From Macrotrachela quadricornifera (lineage: Eukaryota; Rotifera; Eurotatoria; Philodinida; Philodinidae): a stretch of 64,000 nucleotides of DNA. The DNA lies in assembly GCA_022393335.1 (NCBI GenBank), contig JAJEKB010020944.1, forward strand, positions 173,583 through 237,582. The letters run 5' to 3'. Below are positions 12,988 through 24,118 of this stretch, in pieces (the stretch's first letter is position 1; each line of letters starts with the position of its first letter). Below the pieces are notes generated by a model that ran no database searches, was not told the DNA's origin, and was given only the letters and a program-made list of their open reading frames with translations. The translations under genes were made by a program, and so were the position numbers.

Positions 12988-14732
12988 CAATATTTTACAA
13001 TTTTATTACTGATCTATTATGAACTTTGCCAACCATATAAAAAAAAGAATGTTTTTAAGAATTTGTAAAAGGACAATATATTTCATAGAACTTCTTTCAA
13101 CTTTTATTAGTTTGATGTCAACAAAAAGGATTTGTTAATTGTTGTACTTTCATAAATTCTTAATAGTTTTTATTGTATAGTTTTTTCAGTTACTATGCTT
13201 TCTTGTCTAGTTTGTATTTAACTTTTGAATTATTCGCCTATCATTTTATCCACTATTTATTCAAATAATTATTGTAATAAACTAATTATTTCAATCATTA
13301 ACTAACTATTTCATAATCAACCTCAAAATGCAAGTATTTATCAAACTTAATAAGTATTGGGAATTAAACGGAGTACAGAATTCGGAGTGTTTTTTGATTG
13401 GAATTAATATATGCGCGTAGTATCATCCAAAGAGAATCTTGAAATTCGCTTCAACCATTGCTTAGAAAGATGATGTCAAAAAAAATTAACATAAAAATCA
13501 ACAATAGAAAATCTAATAAAATAAATCTTTGCTCTCATTTAGACCTTTAAAATCAACGAAGGTTGAATTTTTTCCATTGAAAAGTAGATTTTTTAGAGGA
13601 AACACATTCTTCGACTTAATTTCTTTAAAAGTTGTATAGTTATCGTGAATTATATTTTCAATACTGAAAATAAAATGTAAATATATTATCCTTATCTTAT
13701 GGATTCGTAGTAGAGTCCGCTAAATTTAAATTTTTAATGTAGATCCAAATGTGACACTCTTGTTGAAGTCATGAGACACTTTTTCGGATTATTGATCTTT
13801 GACAGATAGCTCTAGGATAAAAACAGTTGAGTTTCAATCACTGGGTTTTAGTTATTAGATTCTTGATAATGAATATTAAAATGCTGGTGCAAATGGGAAC
13901 GTGGTATTTTCAAAATCTGAATAATTTCGAAAAAAAACTCTGAAAATATTTCTGCAAACATGGTAGAAGAACTCAAATTTTGTTCAATAAATTTGTTAAT
14001 ATCTAACTATTGTCTTGAAAAGACATGGATATAGTGAAAGAAGAAGCTTCAATGCATTTTTCTATGAAAAAAAACTTACTCGAATTTTTTTTTTAATAGT
14101 TGAATTTTGCGAGGATGTAAAGACATTAATTAACGTTGATGGCTAAACTCAAAACAAAGTGAAAGTCTGGCATAAATGCTGAGAAATTTTAATCAGTCAC
14201 TTTCATCTTGACATTTTTACTATGATTAAGAAACCAAAATATTATTGTGGATTGCAATTTTTTTCAAAGTATTGTTCACAATTTTTTACTGTAAATGATT
14301 GTAACTTCTACTAAAAAACCTTTAAAAAAAGATAAAACTTCCAAAAAAGCTCAGATTTTATGTGGAAATAGTTTTTAAGATTTAGTAGGCTAAGATGTGA
14401 ACCAATTTTGTCAGCGAAGTAAGTGTGATTCTTCGGGATATATGCAGATCCTATTAGATTGATCACGATACTAATCATTAGGATTTAGCAACATCAATTC
14501 GACCCGTGTAAAAATGATGAGTGTATAAAAGAAATCAAAACCAGTCTGGGAAATGAGTTCGACAACTCTGAAATTTCTAGTTACATCACCACTAAAAATA
14601 TTTGCAGATTTAATGATGCCTTAATCACATATAGAATTTTATTAATGAAATCGTATACTGTCGAAGTAATTTATTTAAGCTTATAATAAAGAATTGTTTT
14701 AAAATGTTCGTTAAATATAAAAAAGCGTCTAT
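12988..14732. other. Intergenic, no gene seen
   Basis: Convergent 3' flanks of the symporter (+) and the membrane protein (-). AT-rich, with no coding frame or recognised element. Confidence 0.5.
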
Positions 14733-15569
14733 TTATTTAAATAATTGATAAAAACCTTCACCTTGATATTTGTAAGTATGAACAGACCATTTACCTTGAA
14801 ATAAATATTTTTGTTTATTCCATTTTAAATTAATTTTAACTTCATGTCCAAGATTTTCTTGTGCATTACCAGTACCAATAATATATTTTTTAATTATATT
14901 TATTTTTAATAAATCAGTTGATATAGTACCAGTTAAATTAAATTGTCCAATATCATCTGTACCATATCCATTTAATGTATTTTGTTCAATATTAAAATTA
15001 ATTTCTTGTTGATATGGTCCATGCCATTCTAAATATTGATTATATCGACTTAACCAATGTCCTGATTCAAATATATTTAGAATATTAATTGGAGTAGTTA
15101 AATTAGTTTCTGTCTCTTCGATATTTAAAACAGTATGATTTTGTTTGGTTCTATCTTCTGTTTCAAATGTATTCGGAATATTAATTGGAGTAATTAAATT
15201 AGTTTCTCTATCTCTGATATTTAAAACAGTTTGATTTTGTTCAGTTCTATGTTCTGTTTCACGTGTTCTTTTATTCCTATTACATCCTACAGCAATACAA
15301 ACAATAATAAATACTATAATAGCAACTATTATCCCGAAGACAGCATTACCACCACAATCTTCTGAGTTACAATCATCTCCTGATGAACTCCCATAATCAG
15401 TATGATAATCGCTAACATAATTGCTATGATAACCACTATCATAATTGTTACTATAACTTCCACTATAACTGTTACTACTTTTGCTATTACTACTACCACC
15501 ACCGCCACCTTGAGAAAGAACTTCAACTAATAGAATGATGATACAAATAATCGTTAAATAATGCATCAT
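14733..15569 (-). CDS. Secreted/single-pass membrane protein with Gly/Ser/Tyr-rich ectodomain and C-terminal conserved-looking domain
   Basis: One exon, 278 residues. Residues 1-20 form a signal peptide ending in VEVLSQ. Residues 21-73 are rich in Gly, Ser, Asn, Tyr, Asp and His, with one close Cys pair (DDCNSEDC). Residues 76-96 form a strong transmembrane helix. Residues 107-136 and 139-168 are a tandem duplication of a 32-residue unit containing QNxTVLNI and TNLxTPINI. From about 170 to the end is a compact Gly/Trp-punctuated region (GYGTDDIGQF, GKWSV) that I read as a small beta-rich domain. I do not recognise the family by name. Orientation relative to the membrane is inferred from the signal peptide: repeat part outside, C-terminal domain inside. 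On the minus strand a TGTTTAG acceptor-like tract ends about 22 nt before the ATG. Confidence 0.75.
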   Translation of the reverse strand: MMHYLTIICIIILLVEVLSQGGGGGSSNSKSSNSYSGSYSNNYDSGYHSNYVSDYHTDYGSSSGDDCNSEDCGGNAVFGIIVAIIVFIIVCIAVGCNRNKRTRETEHRTEQNQTVLNIRDRETNLITPINIPNTFETEDRTKQNHTVLNIEETETNLTTPINILNIFESGHWLSRYNQYLEWHGPYQQEINFNIEQNTLNGYGTDDIGQFNLTGTISTDLLKINIIKKYIIGTGNAQENLGHEVKINLKWNKQKYLFQGKWSVHTYKYQGEGFYQLFK

Positions 15570-16742
15570 TTTATATTAAGTTTGGTTATTTCTAAACAAC
15601 AAATAAAATTAAATAGTTTCGATTATTTATATAAAATATTTCATTATGGAATAATTTTATTTAAATGTATCGTATACATTCTACTTATATCATTTGATAG
15701 AGTCTATTGATATATAAAAAAGCCTAAAGCGTTCAAAGTTATACTCATTGTTCTACTTTTCTCTCTTAAAATTGGGCAAAAGAGAAATTTCAGTTATGAG
15801 ATTAATCGTCGACAATTTTATGAGGAAAATATGAGTAAAGATTAAATTTCCTAGACAATGTTTAGATTATTAGATCTATTATTGATGTAATTTTCATGAT
15901 TTTACTATCTATTTCGACTGATTTAAAATCATCTGTTTTATAGGTAAAAATTAGTCTGTAGTAAAAGATTACATTTAGAAGACTATTGTGAATTTACACA
16001 ATTTAAGGGCATAACCCTTTATTTTTGGAGAGAAAATTCCGTAATAGTTTTTCTAAGAAGAATTACTTGCTCCACGCCAATGGTAAAAGTCAGCCGGTGT
16101 ATTGGCGAAAATCTACTAAATTCTTATTAGTGTATGAAAATTTTTTAAGATTCATATTGAAAATAGACATTTTTAAAGATTGAAATAAAAGAATTTGTTT
16201 ATAAATATTTCTCTAATCGACTAAGCTCTAAAAATGTTGTTTTTTTTTAATGAAAGCAAATAGTTATGTTTTAGTAAATAACACTCTGTGTAATATAAAT
16301 CATTTTTAAGAAGAATTTTCTGTCAATTTAAATGAGAAATAAATATTAACTTAAACTATGATTTCATCAACAAATCTTAATCGTCTAATAATATTTCTTT
16401 ATAAATTGTTTCTTTTTTGCCATTTCTCTATTTAATATGCGATCCGAACATGATGATTCATCAAATCATAAGAAAAATCACTTAACAAGTACTTGTTTTT
16501 CTTGATATCATTATATTTCTAAGAATATCTTTAATGGAATACTAAAAGAATACAAGAATAACTTATTAGAACCAATATAAGACTTGTAATGTAAATAGTT
16601 TGTATTCTCTACTATTGGCCTTATCTTCACTAGAAAAATAATACGAATTAAACCTATATAAACCTTCACTTATCACTATAATGCATGAATCAGAATTGCT
16701 AACTAACTATGATGCATATATATAAGTAGAAATTATACATAT
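15570..16742. other. Intergenic, no gene seen
   Basis: Upstream region of the minus-strand membrane protein. AT-rich; nothing further supported. Confidence 0.5.
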
Positions 16743-16788
16743 TTGAAAAGTGAATTCATGTTAAATTTAACATGAATTCACTTTTCAA
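16743..16788. repeat. Perfect 46-bp palindrome
   Basis: Each 23-base arm (TTGAAAAGTGAATTCATG then TTAAA) is followed directly by its exact reverse complement with no spacer. The centre lies between 16765 and 16766. The next base pair outward does not match. Confidence 0.95.
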
Positions 16789-16811
16789 GTGTGTTTGACC
16801 TCTTTTTATAT

Positions 16812-16885
16812 ACAAAAACAAATTATCAACGAAGAAGCACACCATTAATTAAAGGTGTACTTTTTCGTTAATAATTCGTTTTTGT
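16812..16885. repeat. Imperfect hairpin next to the palindrome
   Basis: A 32-base left arm beginning ACAAAAACAAATTATCAACG is followed, after a spacer of about 10 bases, by a reverse-complementary arm ending CGTTTTTGT with four mismatches. It starts 23 bases after the preceding perfect palindrome. Confidence 0.85.
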
Positions 16886-18804
16886 TTTGTCTTCGCATAT
16901 TTATAATGATGATATGCTTATTTTGCACATGTGGTATGCAAGCTGATCTAAACAAATATAAGCAAAACAGTATAAAATACTGGCAAACGCATATGATTAG
17001 TCGATTAGTTTTTGGAAAGGACTAGATATATCATCAGTGTCAGTAGTTGAAGAAAATTTTTCTCTATCGAACTGTATATTTAGTTTTAAAAAAGAGAAGT
17101 GGCAAGTACACATGTCGATGACGTGCTTTGGATACAAATGAGTATAATGTGGATAAAAGTATAGGAAAGAAAAAAAGCAAACTGTTTAAATTAATTATTC
17201 ATTGTTCAAATGTATTCTACCTCATTATTATTATATATAAATTAAATTTATTAAAATGCAATGAAATAAGATTAATTAATTAAAATAAAATGAATATTTA
17301 TATGTTTGAGATTTATCGTTAATATTAGGAATGTTTAGATCATCGATGTTATCTTCATCAAAGAATATTATGGATTGTCTATACTTCTTTTTAGTTTTCT
17401 TAAATATTGATAAACATATGACAGCGGAAGCCCAAGACGGTAATACTGGTAGGAGAAATGGAATATTTCTCTTTGTTGTCCATTTCACTGTCAGATGCTG
17501 GGCTCCGATTCAACCTATATTTTCTATAAAACCTATAGTTTTGGAAAATTCTTTAATTTGTCTTATATTTCGACTACTTTTCCTATTTTACCTATATTAT
17601 ATGAAAAAAGACTATGAGATATCTAGTGACAGCGCGAAAGGTTGAAGCAGACGCTCAAGGGGGATGTCCTCTCTTTTTTGATGGTTTTCTGTGAAGCATA
17701 CTGGTTGCCCGATCCACAATTCAGTCCGGTGCATGAAAAACTAGTTTTGAGAAAAACGAAAAATAAGTTTGGAAACAGTCTGATTTTTTTCAACATTTTT
17801 ATGTAGTGGACACTCGATAGCAATTGAACGGCAGAGCTAATCGAGATGATTTAAACGACAATCGAAATATCAACATATGGCCTATCTACAGCGCATATAA
17901 ACAAAAAAAGATTTTCCAAAAAGATTGGCAAAGAAAAGAAAGGGAGTACTCTTAATCGAAAATATTGGCCCATATTTAGGAAAAAATTAACACAAAAAGA
18001 AAAAAATCTAGTAAAAAGACTATATCGTATACACATATATGCGTTTATTATTGTCTTACACTGAGGAAAGAATCGAAAAAGATAAAATAATATAGTATAA
18101 TGTGAAACAATTTAATGGATTTTTCTTGAATAAATGAGGACTGCGCAAATACATAGCGACTTTGTATTTTGGAAACAATATAACTCAGCACAAAACCTGG
18201 AATTGGGAAAAATGCAATCATACTCGTTTCCAAGGCAACCAATAAAATCGACAAAAGCAACTCCCAATTCAAACCTTCATAATCAGATAAAATGATTTGC
18301 TCCTATCTAAGATCTAAAAACGTTTACAATCCGAATCTTGTAGAGTCAGCTTAAAGTTATGTAAAGCCTAACATGTGTTATGTTTGTGTTTGATGACACC
18401 CTCAATTAGAGAAATATTTTGTGTTCGTCATATCAGATGCCAGCTTCATAAGCAAAGTGCCAATGGTACGTGAAAGGTTGAAAAAGTACTTTGTTTGGCA
18501 CTTTACTAAAAAAAAACAAGGTACCAGAATGGCACTCTGTTAAGTAAAAAAGCACTTCGCTTATTTTATTATGCCATTGTTTATAAATCACTTTCGTCCT
18601 GCTTTTTTGTTATTTTTACTTTTAGATGGAGCTAAATAATTCTTTTTCGCTGTAGATTTATTGTGTTCAACTAATTATAAATAAGGTCGTAGTTTTTCCA
18701 TAGTTAGAATATTGTTCTTTACTGAAATAGCTATTCAATTCATTCTCTTCTTTCTACATTTATTTCTTTTTTTTTATCGTTTGGTTCATCTACTTTTTTG
18801 ATCT
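16886..18804. other. Intergenic, no gene seen
   Basis: Several short overlapping open frames on both strands at 17.3-18.3 kb have no domain or consistent splice structure, and I do not call them. Near 18.46-18.54 kb the motif AGTGCCA...GGTAC occurs. An inverted, weaker counterpart lies at 20.42-20.47 kb, possibly marking an older element around the hAT-like relic. Confidence 0.4.
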
Positions 18805-20319
18805 CAGTGGCGACGCTACCGGGGGGAGGGGGGCTAAGGGAAGTACTCCCTCCTGTTTTGGAGAAATTTCCCTGAATTTTTCTCCTATTTTGAGAGAAAT
18901 AACCTGAAATCGTCTTCAGTTTGAGCGAAAATGATTTCAGAGTTTCTTTAATTTTTAGGAGAAAACGAACTCAGATTTCCTCGAGCTTTGGAAGAATATA
19001 ATCTCAAATTATTTCCTATTTTAGAAAAAGATAACCACAAGTTTTCTGTAGCTTTGAGAAATAACCTTATATTTGTTATAATTTAGAAGAAAGTAATCTT
19101 TAATTTTCATGAATTTTAGGAAACAGTGGTCTCAGATTTCCTCCGATCTTGTGTGAAAATGAGCTTGACTCGAGAGTTCTATGACTCTGTGATCAAGTAG
19201 GGTGGAAAGAACACCTTTCTTCTGCTGTTGAAAATTAAAGTTGCAGCTTTATCTGATTTTTCAGAAATTTACACTGAAAGTTTCCTTGAATTGGGATACA
19301 TTGATCCTTACTTTCTCAGTTTTTTGAGAAAAAGAACTTGAATTGTTTTCCTTTTGCAATAAAAAAGAAAATTTTCATCCATGACTCAATCAAAATTTCG
19401 ATAATAAATCAGTAAATATGAAAAATTAGAATTATAATTTTACTGTTAGAAAACTTTAAAGCAACATTTTATTGAATCAAAATACGCAATTAATGTTTAG
19501 TTGAGAAATTTATTGATAGAGAACGTAGAAAATCTAATCAGTGTACATTAACACATGTAGACTGATCTATTCTTGATAAGTTATGCATCTGTGTAGAACA
19601 GCTTGAATTTTATTAGTCTTTTTGATTTAATGCTTTGGAGGAATTCAATTACATTTCGAAATAGAACTTTTTCCCAATTCTAAAGAAGCTCTACTTTGGT
19701 TTAACCTCTTCCACATTCGCTAAAAAATAAAATCTAGCTGTGGCTCTACTGAAAGGCCTTTGGAAAGCAGTGATGTATCGTGCCCAATACACGACTCTTT
19801 AAATAAATCAATCGTCCGAAACTTTGAGCTTGCCACATTTTTGTCTAAAAACATCTTCTCTTACAGTTTTTTTTTGCGGAAAATGTTGAAAAGCTGATAT
19901 TAAGATCATTTCTATTGTTTTCAAGCTCCGAGTATTCGTCAAATAACGCACGAGATCTCTATGATTACTTAAGCACTCTATTAATGGCAATCAAAGAGGA
20001 TAAGAAACAACAGAAGGCTCTATTCAAAAATTTTTGGTGAGACATAAGCGAAAATTTTGGCATCTTTATGTAAAAGTGTCTTCAATTTTTGAGAATTTAG
20101 TGTAGGTTCAGTCATATTATCTTTTAAAGCATAACAAATTTTAGTAATGGCTCCCATTAATTCTCACTTTGTCAAAATATTTTAGGTAAAGAATACTCCA
20201 AACATCACCAATAATGTTGCCAATAGTGTGATCACTAAAAACGTCGGCGAAAAATTTTTAAGCTTTCTCTCATTTTGTGAAATACCTCCTCCTGCTCTGA
20301 CCTCTTCACGCCGCCACTG
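18805..20319. mobile_element. hAT-like element relic with CAGTGGCG termini
   Basis: The left end reads CAGTGGCGACG. The right end is the inverted CAGTGGCGGCG. The left end continues into a G-rich tract (18820-18838), followed by imperfect tandem units of about 60 bases (GAGAAATAACCT/TCTCAGATTTCCT types) to about 19150. The remainder has no intact frame; a 60-codon minus-strand frame near 19.8-20.0 kb may be a transposase scrap but cannot be assigned. No 8-bp target duplication is visible. Superfamily is inferred from the CAG-type ends only. Confidence 0.55.
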
Positions 20320-20600
20320 AGTTTCTTCTTTTCTGCTGTTTTTTTCTACAGAGTTACTTTATAATGAAAACACATGATTGTTAATAACTTCGACTTTTTT
20401 TCTTGATACATTTCTCACCTTTGGCACTGTATGGTATTTTTATCATACATTCAAAGTACCGAGTGGCACTCCGTTTCTAATTTCTATTAAAAACACTGAT
20501 ATGGAGATACTTAACAAATTGTGTGAGAATGATCAGTGTGTTTACAACTAAAGATTTTTGTGGTATGTTCCCAAGCGAGCAAAAAAAACGGTCAGACGGG

Positions 20601-21035
20601 CAACATGTCTAGTCCAACGACGCCATAAAGTTCGTCATGTCTAGTCCGAAATGTCTTATTTGTTAGTCAGGACTAGTCTATGCGATACGAAACGTCATAT
20701 TCGCGTGCCCAGACTAGTCTAGTTTTTATAGAACTAAAGTCAAGACTAGTCTGCAACGTCTTAATGAGAGTCAAGTCTCAAAATATTCAGCTAGAAAATA
20801 ATCAGATTTAACGTCCGGACTAGTCTGGAATCTGTTTCCACATACAAAACGTCCTTCTTACTAGTCTGGACTAGTTTAAGATCTATTTTCAGATGAAAGA
20901 TGTCCTTTTTCTAGTCAAGACTAGTCTTGAATTTATTCAAAAGTGAGCTCGTCTAGTCAAAAACCGTCTTTTTACTAGAAAAGACTAGTCTATGGATTGA
21001 ATTCGACATATACTATACGTTTAAACTAGTCAATG
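20601..21035. repeat. Left subterminal repeat array of the transposon
   Basis: About a dozen CTAGTC copies, most inside GACTAGTC or its palindromic core ACTAGT, at roughly 20-40 base spacing. They alternate with ACGTC/GACGT motifs. Such arrays in CACTA-type elements are binding sites for an element-encoded protein; that role here is inferred. Confidence 0.85.
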
Positions 21036-21844
21036 GAACGTGAATATTCGATTAATGTATCGTTCATTATTGATATAAAATTAATTCTAATTATTAATAT
21101 CAATACAAAAATTTATTTTATCAAAAAAAAAATGATGTTTATAAATTTACTTTATTATTTATAATGATGTTATTTGTAGACACGAAGAAATGAAAAGATT
21201 AATAATCAAATGAAAAAACAATTACATATTTAAGCAACCTTTGAATTCGATGATATCTATCTTTTCCTTAGTTTTCTACTATATTTTGAAAAATAAATCA
21301 AATCATACATGCAATATATTCGAACCTATCACAATATTTTTACTGTTGAAACGTTCCATTGATTATCAATGATAATAGTGCTACGCGAATCAGAATTTTT
21401 ATCAAGTTTTGGATCGGTTTAAAAATAAATAAGATGTTTGAGATTCACTTTGAACTAACGATCTTTTTAGAACATGTGTAATTCATTTTAGTGTTGTATA
21501 TTTCAGTGACATCTAATCGAATATATATGATTCGTTTCGTCAATAGCAACGGCGTGGTTTCATTTTTCTTTCTCTCTTTATTTATATATATAAACAGACT
21601 TAAAAACGACTTTTGTCTAATCGTTAACCGTTCAAAAGCAGAAAAGCAACAAATAACAATCTCAAATCTTCTATAATAATTAAAAACGTCATCAATTTGA
21701 TGTTTTTTTTACAAAATGAATCTTTAAGCTTTGATTTATTTGTCCTTATTCAAATGTTTCTTTTCATATAATAAATGTTGTACAATTGGAACTAGTTTTC
21801 TTCTTTTTTTTTTTTAGATTTTAGTCGATTAAAAGCTTTTAATA
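21036..21844. other. Upstream region of the first transposon gene
   Basis: AT-rich sequence between the left repeat array and the first ATG. It ends in a long pyrimidine tract followed by TTTTTAG at 21811-21817, a good splice acceptor 27 nt before the start codon. No other gene seen. Confidence 0.5.
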
Positions 21845-23781
21845 ATGCCTTCTCATGGTGATGCAACTATTCACACTCATTGTGTTGTTCGTTGGCAAGA
21901 TTCCAACAATCAATATGCGATTGTTGATATAAAACGAGCAAAAACAGCCGTAACAACACTAAAAAAAGGAACAATAACATTATTTGAAGGTTATAATCGG
22001 GAACGGCGTCGTGGTGAAATCTTATACTTAGGTAAGGTTTTTACTCATTCATATAATATATCTTATACAACTCTAATATGAGTAGTGCAATTGATAAAAA
22101 AAATTGTTTAAAGATTGAACATTCTGGAATAGAAAATGAACTATTTAGATAGTTATCCTTAATGAATGTACTTGCAAACGACTTTAACCTACAATCATTA
22201 AAATAGCTTTAATTTTCTAAAAAAAAATCCCTATCTCATATCTCCTAATTTTCTGTAAGACAACAAATCAGCAGCTTTTCTTACAGATACTCAATTAAAA
22301 ATTTTTTATTCTAGAATTTCGATAAGTTTTTATATATGTTCTCGTTTAGGTACAAAAAAAGACTGTTTAACATATGGTTTTGACTTGGCAGAAAACGATG
22401 GCCAGTTAAACATCTACAGCTGGAGCAGTCCACCAGGTCTTCGAGAACAAAGTGAAGCATTAGGTCAAGCTATTCGTGCTAATATGTTATCATCATTTCA
22501 ACGAACAATATCTTCATCTTCAACAACCAGTTCAATTACAGTATCAACAAAACAAAAAAGAAAAAAAATAAATAAAACAAATCAAAATGATACTGATGAA
22601 GTAACAACATTTGATGATAATTCAACATTACCAACATCATCAACATCAACACTTCCTTTGATTGAAAATGTTAATTCGAACAACAAAAATGTTGTTCACG
22701 ATGAATCATCAGGTATAAATAATTAACCATCATTATTATGATCTTTCACTTTTATAGATATTGATACAGATGCAAATGGAACAACAACAGCTTATGATAT
22801 TCAATCATTATTGGATAAAAATGAAGCTTTAATCAAAGAAGTAAAAATTTTAAGAGAAAAAATTCTTACATTAGAAGATGAATTGCTCTATCAACGGCAA
22901 ACGTCAATTTGTAAGTATTAGCCGACAATTGATCCTCTCTCTCTCTTCCAATTCATTTCTTTTTATGAGTCTCATGTCAATGAAGATTTTTCAAAATGTA
23001 ATTTTTCGTATTTATATGGTGGTACCATTGTTGTTTGTTTGATTTTAAATGAGTCTAAATGATATTTATTTCACTTTATGTTAACATGTATCAAAAATCA
23101 AATTTTGGTTTTAGCTCTTCCAGATGAAGCAACTTATAATTATTTAAAGTCGCTTCTCGTAATGTACGAACGAACAAAAGATGAATATGGTAAAAAAGCA
23201 GTTGAAGTATGTAAAATATACGATCAGTTATTTAATAAAAGATTCAATTCTCCTGGATAATTTCTTTATTTTTAGTTGGGAGAAAAACTTCCATGTTCAA
23301 ATATTGAATTACAACTGGCCAAGCAACCTAATGTTGCATCTACAATTAATAATCTAGTTAAATGTTGTTTTAAAGGTATTGATTTAAAAACAATGTCTTA
23401 TACAAAATTATATGAAAGCAATGGACAATTACTTGATCATATATATGGTACGTAGAATTTTTATAAATAAAATTATTTTCATTAATTTATTTTTACGTGC
23501 CTATCCTTAACATAGATTATGTCAAACATATTCATGCTCCCGTGCAACTTTCAAAAACAAAATTTTCATCAACAATATCACTTAAGTCTCGACATCTACG
23601 ACAAGAAACTAAAAGAAAAAATATTTCGACAACAGAAACAGATAAACAAAAATCAAAAAAAATTAAGAAGAATCATAGTAATAAATATCAAAATGGCAAT
23701 AAACAAAATTCTGAAATATCAAGTGAAATATTAATTCACCAAATGGATTGTGATAAAGAGAATACAAATGACCATTTTTAA
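21845..23781 (+). CDS. Transposon-encoded BEN-domain-like coiled-coil protein, 6 exons
   Basis: Exons 21845-22031, 22350-22712, 22758-22910, 23115-23206, 23276-23447 and 23516-23781 join in frame to 410 residues. Residues 1 to about 80 resemble the N-terminal region seen in some animal BEN-domain proteins (HCVVRWQD, GEILYLG). Residues 85-180 are a Ser/Thr/Asn-rich linker with a basic patch (KQKRKKINK). Residues about 195-232 are a heptad-like coiled coil. Residues 266-330, with NNLVKCCFKGIDL and LLDHIYDYVKHIH, match the BEN pattern of a hydrophobic helix, F-x-x-x-x-L and a terminal LD-x-I-x-x-YV helix. A Lys-rich C-terminus could be a nuclear signal. It lies 5' of the transposase on the same strand inside the same element, so it probably binds the subterminal motifs. 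BEN assignment is by eye, moderate. Confidence 0.75.
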
Positions 23782-24118
23782 TAAAAACATTAAAATAAAA
23801 TAAATTGATTTATTGTAGGAAGAATTAGATTTTATTTTTCTGTTTTACTTAGATTGTTAAAATAAATTAGATATTAAATAAAAAACTAGCTTAAATAATT
23901 GTATGTCTTATTTTCAAATATAATTTGATTTCAATGATGGTTATGCAATAAGAATTGCTGATTTCATATAGATTGAAGAAACTTCATTCAGACATTCTTC
24001 TTTCTATGAATAAGAAGAATATTGTTGCATAAGTATTTCTAGTGATTTCTGTATCCCATGTCATTGATTGTTTTTTTCTTTTTATTTAAAGATTTTTTGA
24101 TGTGTCTTATTTTTACAG

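Noticed and set aside
17276..18272. Cluster of short minus- and plus-strand frames that could be exons of a membrane protein
   Set aside because: Hydrophobic low-complexity content expected from AT-rich DNA; no phase-compatible splice sites linking them.
18805..20319. 8-bp target duplications around the CAG-ended elements
   Set aside because: Flanks next to 18805/20319 and 38884/39540 are not identical; similarity near the latter is displaced by about 8 bases.
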